Shown here piece after piece: positions 12,837-25,100 of a stretch of DNA of 64,000 bases. The notes under the pieces were generated by a model. The model searched no databases. It was not told where the DNA came from and saw nothing but the letters and a program-made list of their open reading frames with translations. Source of the stretch: Persicaria tinctoria (lineage: Eukaryota > Streptophyta > Magnoliopsida > Caryophyllales > Polygonaceae); the NCBI GenBank assembly GCA_037127255.1, contig JBANSL010000003.1, positions 48,929,814-48,993,813 of the forward strand, written 5' to 3'. Positions within the stretch are counted from its first letter, which is position 1; each line of letters starts with the position of its first letter. Made by a program: the position numbers and the translations under genes.

Positions 12837-13598
12837 GAGAGAGGGAGAGAGGCGAGAGAGAGAAGGAAGTGGAAGGAGTCGAATGGTTGTAAGTTTTAGT
12901 TTGAGTTGAATGTTAAAGATAATTTCTTTAATTATGTTTTGTTTCTAACTTTATTCTTCTAGGGTTGGGGTGATCTCAACATAGATATGTGTGTTCGATT
13001 TATAAATCCATGAATTTGTATGTCTTTATCACCATCTACCTATATGCTTAATCCTTTGCGAGAGTTGAGGAAATTCCTTATTCGTGATATTGAAGCGAAA
13101 GTGATCTTATTATGAATTTGGATAGTAATTAGGGTTTATTTGAGAGAGCCGACTAATCCTAATTAAGAAAAGGTAGAAACAATTAGGTTTTTATGCGAGA
13201 GCCCCTATTACCTAAATTGTTGGAATTTGCGAAAGTCGATTCTTTGATATAAATCATGCATCTTTATGTGATTTATGAACTACATATATGTTTATTGTTG
13301 TGGTGATCCCTAACCTTGGAAGTTTTCTCTTTTATTATTCAATTTTTGTTATTTTAAACGTTTATTTTACAAAGTTACCCGACATCGACCACCTCTTCTC
13401 CTGCCATTTCCTCGACGTCGACCAATTTTTCTCGACATCGACATCAACCTCAACCGTACACCTTTTTCCGCTATTCCCGAACCCCAAAACACACTAAACC
13501 CAGAACAGCTAACTTCTCTCCTTAGGACGAACCGGACTCCACTATCCTATATCAGGGTCTTGACTACAAATTTATTTGGTCGAGAAACCCTCCCGTCA
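12837..13598 (+). repeat. outer element left LTR, second part
   Basis: Resumes the left LTR after the inner element and ends CCCTCCCGTCA at 13598. It matches the right LTR from about 39765 to 40509. An extra GAGAGAGG unit near the junction looks like slippage in the purine repeat. Confidence 0.87.
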
Positions 13599-13601
13599 AT
13601 T

Positions 13602-13618
13602 TGGCGCCGTTGTCGGGG
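13602..13618 (+). other. primer binding site, tRNA-Asp type (outer element)
   Basis: TGGCGCCGTTGTCGGGG differs by one base from the perfect complement of the tRNA-Asp 3' end and starts three bases after the left LTR. Confidence 0.85.
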
Positions 13619-13767
13619 AGATATCAATCGCGCCTAGTTTAGTTGTGTGTAAGGTTCAGAAAAGCCCGTTCCTTTTTCTTACCCAATCACATAGCCTACC
13701 ACCACCTACCTCATCGGTACCAACTAGGTGCCGAGCTTTTGCTACTAATTTGTTTTCCTGATTGTGA

Positions 13768-14512
13768 TTTCAAAGCATAGGTACAAGACTTTGTCGAAGA
13801 GAATCCCGAATGGGAGGAACGGTTCGAAGAATTGAGACGGCAAAATAGGCTTGCAGTGGAGGAGGCACGTATAAGGGAAATAGCTTGGCTGGGAGACGAA
13901 ATCCGAATGCTTGAGGCTTCCATGCAGTTTAAAGGACCATGCCCTCCTCCCGACGAACCAATTGACCCACTCGATGTCGACAATCAAGTATGTTCTTCCT
14001 CAAATTTCATTCCTACTTTGCTACCTATTGTTGATTAATCATATGAAGGATCCGAAGATGAAATATCACTAGAAGAGAAGAAAGCGGACATCGCTGCCCA
14101 GGGTGTTCCAAGCTCGCTTTTACCTTACAAGGTGAAGGTCATCCTCGACAATTTTGACCAACCGATGTTCATATTTAAGTATGGGGTCCTCGCAAAGTGG
14201 CATGAAGCTCCGCATGATGAGGAGGAAATATCTCTTCCAACTCCACCGTTCTGCTGTGGTGGAGACGCACAACCAAATCAACTAATGAAGCGGCAGAGAT
14301 ATGATAATGAGGTATGTAGATCTTCTTTATATCTTCCTTTATGCATGCTAGCTGGAGCCAGAGAAGATGAATGTGTGGAGCCATGGAGCATTTAGTCGGG
14401 GAGGTTTAAGCTTCTTCATATAATGCCCCCGGATGACATTCCACGCTTCCCACTACCAGAGGAACCACCAGATCCACCTATACCTCCGGATAAAGATGAG
14501 TAAGGCTAAGAC
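13768..14512 (+). pseudogene. broken copy of the unknown gypsy-element protein
   Basis: This is the homologue of the 260-codon protein at 8603-9385. It has a charged N-terminal part (FEELRRQNRLAVEEAR), an acidic linker, the conserved core PMFIFKYGVLAKWHEA and SLPTPPFC, and a proline-rich tail PPDPPIPPDK. In-frame stops occur after the linker (TAA near 14036) and before SGRFKLLH (TAG near 14393), so it is not functional as it stands. The start is not clear; upstream sequence lacks a convincing ATG. Confidence 0.72.
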
Positions 14513-16150
14513 TTAAAGGGAAGTAGGTCAAGCTAAAGACATAAAATTTAGCGCTTACGGGAGGCAACCCATTATTTCATATTTCTTAGGGGTTTAGATA
14601 CTGTTGGTTTTTGTTTTAAATATTATGTTGGGTTTTGTCTTTGTGGATTTTGTCTTTCTAACACGAATTGTAGGTACAAGGAGCTGAAGAAAGTACTCGA
14701 CCTCAAGTACTCTACTCGACGTCAACCACAAATGAGGAGAAACGAAGCTTGTGGTCGACAGAAAACCACCCTGAGGTTCCCACATACTCGATGTCGAGTA
14801 GAAAGTAGTCAATGTCGACTACTCTACTCGATATCGACCACTTCTGCAGCAACTTCAGCACTCGATTCCGGCGTTCTGTACATCTGTCTAGTGAGTTTCT
14901 TTCTTGACCCTTGTTTTAATATAGTGAGGACACTGTAATCTTTAAGTATGGGGTGGGTGAAGGGCTTACTTTATGCATATTTGACTGTATTTGATATTAT
15001 TTGTGCATATTTTCCGAATTGTTCACACATGGCTATCTTTGGAACTATTATTAAACCAAATGCTTACAAGTTGTTTTCCAAATTTTAAAGAATCACCCCC
15101 ATCAAAAAATTTGAATTAGTGTCATGGAAGCTTATATTGAACTCGACCATGCAAAATTGGATTCAATTGAGATATTGCATGAAATTGACTAGTAAAGGAA
15201 AGTCATAATGAAGTGCATATTTTATTGAAAACGATGAAATGAGGTAAAATTAAAATTGCTTTTGACATGTTGCATGTTAAGAGGACGAAAGACTTTATAT
15301 TATCCATATAATGCTCATATTGTTTATATTTCTAGCCATACCTATGCTTATACATCACAAAAGCCATATTGAGCATTATTTCATATTTTGCTCCACATGA
15401 TCTAAATATTGCCCATTTTCTACTGTATTTCCTTATCCGGAGATTATGTTGAGAATGTAAGTTACATTATGGAGATTATTATATGGTGTTTGTGTTGTTA
15501 TTATCATATATGAAGTTTGGCAGGAAATTAAAAAGTTATGGAAAATTTAATGAGAGAAAGAAAATCGGGTAACCTCAAGAGATAAAGGCAGATCGACCCT
15601 TCCTACGTTGAGATGTTAGTTCTGTAGGATGGGACACCAAGGTGAGGAGTCCGAAGCACTAAGTATCTGGGGTCATTCATGCCACCCATGTTTGCGACTC
15701 GCGAGAAGGCAATGCTGAGGTTAGAGAGGTAAATGCATTATAGTGAAAAAAGCAATGACCGATGAGATAAAGGTGAGAAATCGAATGAAGAAGGAATGTG
15801 GTATGAAAGTTTGGAAATTACTCCATTTCCTCGGATCATTAGCACTACATGGCCAAAAACATCACACATTAAGCCTTTTATAAATCTACTCCTTATTGAG
15901 CTTAAATAAAGTCATCTTGGTTATTAATGTTTTGTCACAGTATGAATTGTTTTTGCATAACCCTCCCTTTGTGTGTAGAAGTTTCTTTTATTCACATGCA
16001 TGAATTTGTGATATTAGTACATTTTCGAGGATGGTAATTTATTACAGGGACATATGGCAATGAATCTAAAATGTCGAGAGTTTTGATTTCTTCCCCTGTA
16101 TAACCATTAGAAGTATTGCTTGAGGACAAACAAGCTTAAGTATAGGGTGT
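14513..16150 (+). other. outer element 3' internal non-coding region and PPT
   Basis: No gene is seen. A cluster of CTCGATGTCGAG-type palindromes lies at 14695-14845. GTGAGGACACTG plus AAGTATGGGGTGGGTG at 14920-14960 mirrors the inner element. The end, CTTAAGTATAGGGTGT, abuts the right LTR. Confidence 0.75.
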
Positions 16151-16555
16151 TGATGTGCACTTAATTTGCCATATTTTGCATTTACTTTTGTATCGATTTC
16201 TATCTACATTTTATACTTCGGGGTTAGCATAATACAGAATTTATGTAGTTTATGTTTATTTGTAACTTATGGAGGTCTACACAAGTTTCTGTTTGATTTC
16301 ACAGAAATCGGACGCACTTTAGAGCTTAAACAAAAGTCAAGAAGACATTGGAGAAGCTAAGGAAGAGCACAGGATGTTGCAGCTGGAGAAAACACCACTT
16401 TTCACCATTCATCATTCTGAATAAAGTTCTGATGTCTTCATTAGAGTTTCAGCCCTCGAAAAGAGCTTTCCAACGCATAGTCATATGTGTCAATCAGACA
16501 AAGACTCGGGAAAGTGTTTTTCAAGACGGAAGCAGAATGTTGAAAGTTGATAGGG
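16151..16555 (+). repeat. outer element right LTR, first part
   Basis: Starts TGATGTGCAC and matches the left LTR from 5719. It is interrupted after AGG at 16553-16555, the 3-bp duplication of the CACTA-like element. Confidence 0.87.
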
Positions 16556-16569
16556 ACTAGTAGAAAATC

Positions 16570-17050
16570 AATAATATACCCCGGGCGTTTTTTAAATATA
16601 CCCCGGATTTGACAATATAGTGATCCGGGGTAGAACTAGGGTGGGGTTAATACATGGTCCGAATTTATACCCCGGATATATTTTTGAAATATTCGGGGTA
16701 TAAAACCTAGCCAAAATTCAAAAAAGGTGCCCTGAAAGAAACGCCCGGGGTGTATTCTGGTAATATCCGGGGTATAAGGTATGTTCAATCCGAGTTGTAA
16801 ATTTTTTTTATCCGAGGTATAAAACTAAAATAATCCGGGATATATACTTGTAGCCGATTTCCTCTAAAAAAACTCCCGGGGTATATTCATTTAATATCCG
16901 GGGTATATATTATATCCAATCCGGATCGTAATTTTCATTTAGTCGGGGTATAAAATTGAAATAGTCCGGGGTGTATAGTAGTATCATTTGGTCATATGTT
17001 TCATGGTATATATACCGGATAAATATGATTCGGGGTATATAATTATTTTT
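16570..17050. repeat. left subterminal repeats of the CACTA-like element
   Basis: More than a dozen copies of a TACCCCGGAT / ATCCGGGGTA word occur in both orientations within 480 bp. In CACTA elements such subterminal motifs bind the transposase; that role is inferred here from family knowledge. Confidence 0.8.
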
Positions 17051-20000
17051 TTATAATTTTTTTTAATACCCATTTATATATTACCATATTCAACCTGTTA
17101 TTTAACCTGCAATTTCCATCCATTTACATCAATGTATGGTAGCCACTAAATCCACAATTGAGCAACACATACATTAAACAAAGTTCCAACTACTTAAACA
17201 TTTTCAAGCTAAGGCATGTTCAACATCAACACTAAAACAACGTTTCACATCCATTAGTTATGTTTCAAATACATACACAAATTATACCCTTCTAATAGGC
17301 TAGCAAAAGAGGATTTGATATGACTTGCAATGTTGCTTCAACTCAAAAGGCGAACCGTCAAAAACTTCCTTCCACATAAGGTCAAGATATCGCAATTAGC
17401 CTTGCCTAAAAAAAATTGAAAAAAAAAAGGATCAAGATTATCAGAGTAGAATTCATTATCTATAATTTCGTTATCTTTAATTTCTAAATTCAACAAGTAT
17501 CATAATGCTAAGATATATTATTAACCAGAACACAGACGAAAAAATAACAAGCTCAAAGGTAGTGAATAAATGCTCATAGTGCTTGGATAAACAAGAAATA
17601 GCCAAATAGGTTTGCCGCAACCAAAACATGCATGACGCACACAAGTCTACATTACCCAAGAACTTCTATCACCCACCCACGTCCAAACAGTCAAGAAAAT
17701 GACAACCAGACAGGTAAGAAGACGAAGATCACTTGATCAGTGCAAAAAGATTACCGAGGAATTCAGTAAATGAATTGTTAAATTTTCACTATACCAAGGC
17801 TTGCGTCATATCTCTTACTCCTCGTGAAAGGAACTGTTTTTAAGCACATCTTCAGGTTTCAGTTAAGTCGTTCATTTAACATATGACTGAATTAAAATAC
17901 TAGTATTTTCTCTTAGTTTCGTCCCCTGAAATAGACACACATTGTTCACTTCCCAAATATTATAGAAGTCGTTTACTGACAATCCATGCTGAAATAGACA
18001 CCCCTTATTTTCTGTCAACAAGTTATATGCTTCCAATCTCCTCTTCCTGCTGAATATGGTTTCTTAACCAAGTCTAGTAGCCAACTAGCAACTGATTATA
18101 CCATATCATTAAGATATTTTTAACAAATAAACATGTCAATGTTGTGTACATTATAAATTCTGCCATGGCAGCACCCATAAAAGTCATCAATCCACACCAT
18201 CCAGAACATAGAGCTACAACTCTTTAGAATATGGGATGTTGGCCCAAGGAAACACCGAGATGGGGCCCAGTGAACGGGTTACATGCTGGTAAGGGCTTCT
18301 GAGAGAGTATCCTAGAGTCCAAGAGTTACTCGTGGGGTTTTAGTATAAATAAATCAGGTCCGTGTACGAGCTTCCATTTTTGTTAATTTGTGTGATACAA
18401 GTGTTGTCTTTCATAAACATCCTCTAAATATGTTAGATAATGTGTGTGTACAAATCAACCCACAAGATCCTGCTCAACATGATTATACTGATTACTGACT
18501 TTTTGTTTGTTGTTGTCTCACACACTGAAATACTTGTTTTATGTTGTTGTGTTACCCTTGACTGCAAAGCAATCCCCAGACCACTGATTATAATATCAGC
18601 TAACTAGCTCTATCACTGAAGGTCTCGTAAGTTTTTGAATTATCATTCCTCGTGAAGTTGCTATGACTTTTCTTACTACCGTAATATCTCAATGAGTCAT
18701 GGTTCATGAAATCAACAGAGAAGTAGGAAAAATAACAGACAAAAATCATAGACCTTGCACTTGGTTATGCTAGCACAGGTCCTCCTCAGGAGAACAAGTA
18801 ACCACATAAAGTTGTATTTGATACAATCGTGATTTTATCTTCTCACATCCCTTTTCCAAAGAATGAAAACTTGAAATATTCATTTTCCTAGTTCAATTTA
18901 TGAATATTACAACCTCTCTCTACTGTTGGCCTTACGTAGTCCTAGAATTTCCTCTAAAAGAACTCTATGCACTCTTTAGTTAAAAAAGGTCTTATTAATG
19001 TGTTCTCTTGGTGCACCACCATATGCAGAAACTTAGCGAATACATGTGCACAAACAAAATATGACAAACAAGATTTCTGGCGAGCATATGTAAGATTTGT
19101 ACTTCCGAGGGGAAAGTATGAACGACTGAAAAAGAAATATTTGACTGTCTTGACCAAAAAATGAAAGAAATATTTTACTGTTTCCATACTTATCACTAAG
19201 TTATTTAATAGGGCACATTATTCCTGTTAAACAAATAGATCCTCCAACTGTGAGATAAGAAATAAATTGGACACTGGATATTTTTTTGGCCAGATTCGAC
19301 ACCAGATCTCTAGGTATACAATGACTCAAGACACTATCACAACACCTTGTATACATAATTCATGCTATTCAATAATAAAAGGACAAAACACTGTAAAATT
19401 ATGTACGGATTCAGCACGAAAGAAATGATATTTTTGGTTCTAACTTCCTCCACTTGTGTGTACTAACAGACTGTATCCCATTCAAAATTTTAGAATATAT
19501 TGGCACTTGTTCTCTTGATGAACCTAGTTTAATATTCAATTATAAAGCAATATGCAAAATTTAGGCAATCAATTGAAAGTTCAAATAAGCGAATAAAACA
19601 AATTCGATTGAGAAGGAATGCTAACATTAACCCAATAAGTCTTGCTCTTTTTCAAAGACCAATTTCGTTAAACCAACAAGGCCTTATAAGAGATTCCCGA
19701 ATAAAGATTGTCCACCTATGACACATTTCATACCAAAATCAATTTAGTTGCAGGCAAAATTCAATCGGGCCTTAAGACATAAAAAGATTGACTGATATAA
19801 CAAAGATAACTTCGGAAATCAATACACAAATTAAAAAAATCAAAACTATCCATATTAGAACAAAACCTATATATAATAATACGGTTCAATCGGGCCGACT
19901 TGCATTGTGTACTTATTTACTTTTCACCAAATGCACATTCAATCGCAAAGAGTCAAATATGATGCAAACAAAAAGGGATTAAGAGACCGAATTGTGTACC

Positions 20001-20730
20001 TATTTACCAGTCACCAAATGCACTTCCGCCGCACCCATCGAGGTTAAGTGGGAGACTCCCAACCTGCAAAAAGGATGCAAAGCATGATATATATAACGAA
20101 TCTCTTTTAATTACTTATTATATTTCATATTTTCCTTTCATAGTGTGTAACACCTCCAACCCCATGGCTTTTACAGACTACTTACTCCATCAAAGTCAAG
20201 GTTATTAAGCATGAAAGATGGGGATGGGTTTTGGTGGATATCATTGTTAATGGAAACATTAGGATGTGAGATTGCACTGACCTATAACTAAACACTTTGT
20301 TTTCTCACCAGGCAGCCATGTATCAATCTGATTCGAAGCATCTGACCGTGAAAATTGGAATCTACTAGCGAGGTAAACTGCAAATTATAAATAGATTAAG
20401 CATATACACATCCATTAGGGATACATCTATACAAACCTAAAAGCAGAAGGAATCTTCACTGACTTGGCTTCACCAAATGTCTCAAATCCACGTGTCAAAA
20501 GGAGAGAGTTTCCCTTCTTTATTTCAGCCATTGTTGACTCCATATCACCCTCCAGCAATCAATTTTATACTGATGTGGCTAGAAAACTGCTTAAAGAGAA
20601 AGTTGCATAGTGGCCATGTCATCCACATGTTCTTTCAAAACTGCACACGTTCTTTCAAACTGATAACTCTCTCCACCCACGTTGTTCAAACCGCACAAAC
20701 CCTAACCGAGAGATGAAGAGAGACAAGGAG
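17051..20730. other. CACTA interior, no gene recognised
   Basis: AT-rich sequence with no domain I recognise and only short open frames. At 18237-18479 a 243-bp segment starts TGTTGGCCC, ends CTCAACA and contains a TATA-like AGTATAAATAAA, so it could be a small solo LTR. Its flanking 5-mers (TGGGA, TGATT) do not match. The last 500 bp before 20730 resembles a gene 5' region. Confidence 0.45.
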
Positions 20731-20741
20731 ATGAAGAAGTC

Positions 20742-20830
20742 CAGCGCTCCGGCAAGCTCGCCGCAACCAGTCTCACCTGGCGCCGAGATTTCGGCCTCTC
20801 CGTCGGCACCTCCGCCCACGTAACACCGCC
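20742..20830 (+). pseudogene. captured GH9 endoglucanase fragment, copy 1
   Basis: The frame from 20742 reads QRSGKL, then LTWRRDFGLS. This matches the start of the catalytic domain of plant glycoside hydrolase family 9 endo-1,4-beta-glucanases, where the usual text is QRSGKLPxxQRLTWRxxSGLxDG. Only this short piece is present. It is not preceded by a signal peptide, and the frame is lost in the proline/CCA-rich stretch that follows. It is best read as a host gene fragment picked up by the CACTA-like element. Confidence 0.75.
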
Positions 20831-20984
20831 CACCCCCACCCCCACCACCTCCGTCCTCTCCCTCCCCGATTCATAATGGATTCCCCTGTTCTCCTCCTCC
20901 TCACTCTCACCACCACCTCCCTCCTCTCCCTTCCCGACGGCTTCCCTTCCTCCTCCTCCGACTCCCAACTCTACTAATACCACC

Positions 20985-21275
20985 GCCTCCCCCCACTACT
21001 CCTGCCACAACTACCGCAACGCCCTCTCCAAATCCATCCTCTACTTCGAAGGCCAGGGCTTCGGCAAGCTCCCCACAACCAGCTCCTCACCTGGCGCTGA
21101 GATTCCGGCATCCCCTACCGCGCCACCCCCCACATAAACCCCCCACCTCCCTCTGTTTTCAATTCATCTTTCAAACTGAAAGAAAAAGGTCTCACCTTTA
21201 TCCAATTTCGCAGGTTGATTTGTCCGACGCTACTACAACGTCGGCGACAACGTCAAATTCGGCTTCCCGAGCTTC
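20985..21275 (+). pseudogene. captured GH9 endoglucanase fragment, copy 2
   Basis: Translation in plus frames gives HNYRNALSKSILYFEGQ, then GKL, LTWR-stop-DSG, and after an intron-like gap VDLSD with a frameshift into YYNVGDNVKFGFP. These are consecutive blocks of the GH9 catalytic domain (HxYxxALxKSIxFxEGQRSGKL, then VDLxGGYYDAGDNVKFGFPM). The first part overlaps in content with the copy at 20742, so the region was duplicated after or during capture. Stops and frameshifts rule out an active cellulase. Confidence 0.8.
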
Positions 21276-21627
21276 GAAGTACCACGAGCTTCGGGCTCAA
21301 CACACCCATAGATTGGAGCAATCTCAAATTGCTTCATGATTTTGGTAGGCATGGACGAGTAATACCTCCACACGTCCCTCACTTTTGTACCATGTAAATA
21401 CTTTAATTTCCTTGCAATATATTAACCCTTAAAATAAAAAAAAAAATTGGCTTCCAGATGGCGTTCCTGGCGATAATGCTGTCATGAGATTAGGCCTACT
21501 GATTACAACGGCTCACAATCGGAGTTCAAGAGGTACCTAATATAGCTGTCAAGAGTCAAATATAGCTGTCAAATTTGTGGGTTAAATACCAACTCATCAA
21601 ATTCTCTCCTTTGTTTCTGATTTACAG

Positions 21628-22125
21628 GTTAGTGACTTTGTTTCCATCTCAGATAGAGTATATGTACAGCAATGAGCAGATCCTGAGAATGGAGAAGACA
21701 ATTTTGGGGAAGATTTAATCGAACATCACTGTCCCTACACCTTATATGTTCCTTTCCAGATTCATCAAAACTTCCATCCCTAACGATGAGGTTATTGAAA
21801 TGTCAAATGTCGGTATCATCAGTTTAATGTCTGGGATTATGCTAAGTTAAATCGGATTACAATGCAGTTGGCAAGCATGGTGTACTTCTTAGCAGAGCTT
21901 GCCCTAATGAACTATACCACCTTGGTGTACTGAGACTTTGAAGCTGCACACACATTACACAGAATCACAAATTATGTAAGGACATACTTATTTGATGATT
22001 CATACACACAAATTTGGTATTTTGTGTGAAATTACTTCATGTTTAGGTATATTTGGAAATTATTTAAGAGATTGTGCTAAGTTGCTTGTGACACTATACT
22101 CTGCAACAACTGAGAGCAAGATTCA
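21628..22125 (+). pseudogene. captured B-type cyclin fragments
   Basis: Three blocks match plant cyclin B in order. At about 21629-21660 is FVSISDRVY. After a frameshift, NEQILRMEKTILGK and TVPTPYMFLSRFIK follow, to about 21785; this is the cyclin N domain. At 21893-21925 is MVYFLAELALMNY. At 22073-22121 is CAKLLVTLYSATTESK, a cyclin C-domain block. Intron-like gaps separate the blocks, with stops between them. The source was a genomic, intron-containing cyclin gene rather than a cDNA. Nonfunctional. Confidence 0.82.
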
Positions 22126-25100
22126 GGTGGTGCTTCTCCACTAGAGTTTAGTATGACAATGTGTTTGCTGATTGAATTTTAGGTGGTGAAACATTTTATT
22201 CCATTATGTGACAAACCTTTCTTCTTGCATACCGTGCTCTGGCATGAGGTGGAGTACACAACTACTAATTTCGGAAATCTGTTTTTTCTTAAATCAATAC
22301 TTATTTAGAACTCAAGGCCATCCTACCAGGAATGTTATTCGGTCTCTATCCAGTATAAGGTTTAGGAGCACCGTTTGTAACTTTGTATGAAGTTGAGGGG
22401 GTGTTGATGAACCCTTACTTTTAAATTTAGATGGTTTGAATTGAACCTTAAATTTGAGATCCTTTCTAATGCTTGCAGTTGTTGCAAGTATGAACAACTT
22501 TGGATTTTTCATTGCAGCCCCCTCTTAAAAAGATGTGGGTGCATAGTAAATGGAGTTGCTTGGTCGTCAAGTCTTATAAGGCAACTGAGGTAGTGTTTGT
22601 TGAATAAATGAAGTTCCTTTTTGCTTTATGTTTCTTTTTACTTAGTAGGTCGACAATTGCAATTCCTGGTTTATGGTTCTTAAGTACGTCTTTATAAGTG
22701 GCTTATTTGTCAAGCACTTGTCAAAAATTGTGGATGCTTAGCCCCTATAATCTTTTTCATTGCATGTTATTGAGCTTTCACTTTGATTCAGGCTGGAGAT
22801 CTGGAAGGACTGAGCTAAGAAGAAAATGATCACTGCTGGGAAGTTTTTACAGTGATAAGCACACAGAGGCTTCTCATGAAGGCGATATGGCATACAAGTT
22901 TCCCCCTTGAAGGTCTTCGGCTTAAAACTGTAAGTTGCAAGGTAGATGGCTTAATGCTTTCAAGAGAAATTATCCTATATTGAGAATAAAATGCCTTTTC
23001 TTTCTCTATGATGAAGCATGATCTACATCATCTTTCATTGCACGTTTTACCCATTACCTTATTCTGTGTGAATGCTGGGATGCTTGATCACTGATGTTTC
23101 TGACTTGCCGTATTAGTTGTGATATAATGATACATGAACAACTTTTAGCATCCACTCATTTGAATGATTCCTAATACATACATATTTTGCTCGCACTAAG
23201 ACTTACAACATCTTCTTTTCCTACATCTTTTGGTGGAATGATACATGAACAACTCTCCTACATCTTTATTTCCTTCAAGGTTTGTTTTCCATCTTGCTAT
23301 CTCGCTCTGGATTGGTTTTGGATCTCTCTTCTTTTGTGCCGGAGGAGATGCTGACGGCGGCAACATCGTCTTTAGTTAGTTGTTGCTGCTGAACTCTCAA
23401 ACCCCCTTTCTCTCAATCTCGGCTTGGATTCTCAAGTGCTTTCCATAATTTTTGTCAATTGTTGTTCCTTTTGATTTGCAATATTGTCGATTTCCATGAA
23501 TTGAGTAACAGTTTCTTTCTAGGGTTTTGCGTTGCTACTGAACGAGCCAATCTCATAGCCTCAGATCCAACAAGGGAATCTCATAGCCTTTGACAACTGT
23601 TTGCAGCTGCTCTTCGAGCTACAATTTTATTTTTAATCTCAAACATGTGCTGAATCTGTTGCTGTTGCAGCATTGCTGTTTATTTCGACTATTTGTTGAA
23701 TCTGTTGGTTGTTCCAGTTACAAGTTTTTACATTGTTGACGTGGTATGGGTTTGTTAAGAAAGCACACATTCTGATTTTGTGTATGTGGTTGATAACAGT
23801 CGTTTAGATATCTTTCTATCCGTGGATCACCTAACAATAACTTGATGCACATTTTGGAATGTATATTTATCTGAGCTTTGCATTCTTATTTGGCTATATG
23901 TGTGTTATTCTTAGCAAATAGTAGTGCCTTTAAATGTTTATTAAACCACTTGTATATACATGAGCTTTTATATTGACTATTGTTTTCTGGTTGATGTACC
24001 AGGCAACCTTGAATGATTCCTTTTTGGCCGATTGAAATTAGGAAGAGTAGAGAGATGACTAGATCCATACTTGCAGCGTAGAATCTCAGCAGCATTAGGT
24101 TTCAGGGCAATAGATGGGAGGAGATTCACACCTTCTTTTTTTTTTTTAATAATTTGGCTTTGTTTGAGATAATATTGATGGAAATTGATCACCGGATGAC
24201 AATCTGTGGGATTACTGCCCTCAGCCACTTTGTGTGTGGAACTACCTGGTGAAATTTGTGGGATTATTTCTGTTTTTGTTTATTCACAGTTTTGTGGCTC
24301 TTGAAGTTGCACTCTTTGTGATCAGCAAAGCTTTATACCCTTTTAACCATTATAGAAAAGAAAGTTATCAGTTCGTGATTTGTGATTTGTGAATGACCAT
24401 GGTCGTAGATTCTTAGTTTATATAGGTTTATTTGGCGCTGATAAAATTAAGTTCATCGCGAAAAGTACATGTTGCATAGTACAATGTATGCATTCATTAG
24501 TCGCGACGAACCAAACCAAACTAAAACCTGAACTTCTCATAGGTAATGAACATACACAACATCGAGATTGTAGTTCACGGAGATCTTGCTTTGCTCATCA
24601 CTGATAAGTCATCTGCCCCATAGTGTCTAAAGCAACAAGAGTAGTGTCCTGTCCTATTATCCCCCCGATAAGTGTTCTAATGTGAATAGAAGATCCTCTG
24701 GAGTCCAAATTTTTTTTACATTGAGAAGCCCTAGAATAAAGTCTGAAACACTTGTAGTCTAAATTTCTACATGTAAGCACTGATAATTCAGATAGAAAAA
24801 AACATTAAACAAAGATTCAGCTCCAAACGCTATGCTTAACCAAACTAGCTCAACACACAATGTAGTCCAATGAATTTACGGTAGTAGATTTCTATGCTCC
24901 TATAACTCTATCAAAAAATTTATATGTATTTTTATAAAATTAGATTAGATTAAATATTCTTTTCAAATAGTTTCACATAAATATATCTTCTTTACTTTTT
25001 ACAAAAAAAAAAGTAAAGATCTATCATTGTAGTAGTATTAATGTAATTTTCTTACTATAACTAGCAATGATATATTATCAAAACATACCACCTTTTAATC

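Noticed and set aside
20477..21397. Functional endoglucanase gene
   Set aside because: Only scattered N-terminal blocks exist, with stops, frameshifts and duplicated pieces; the catalytic C-terminal half is missing.
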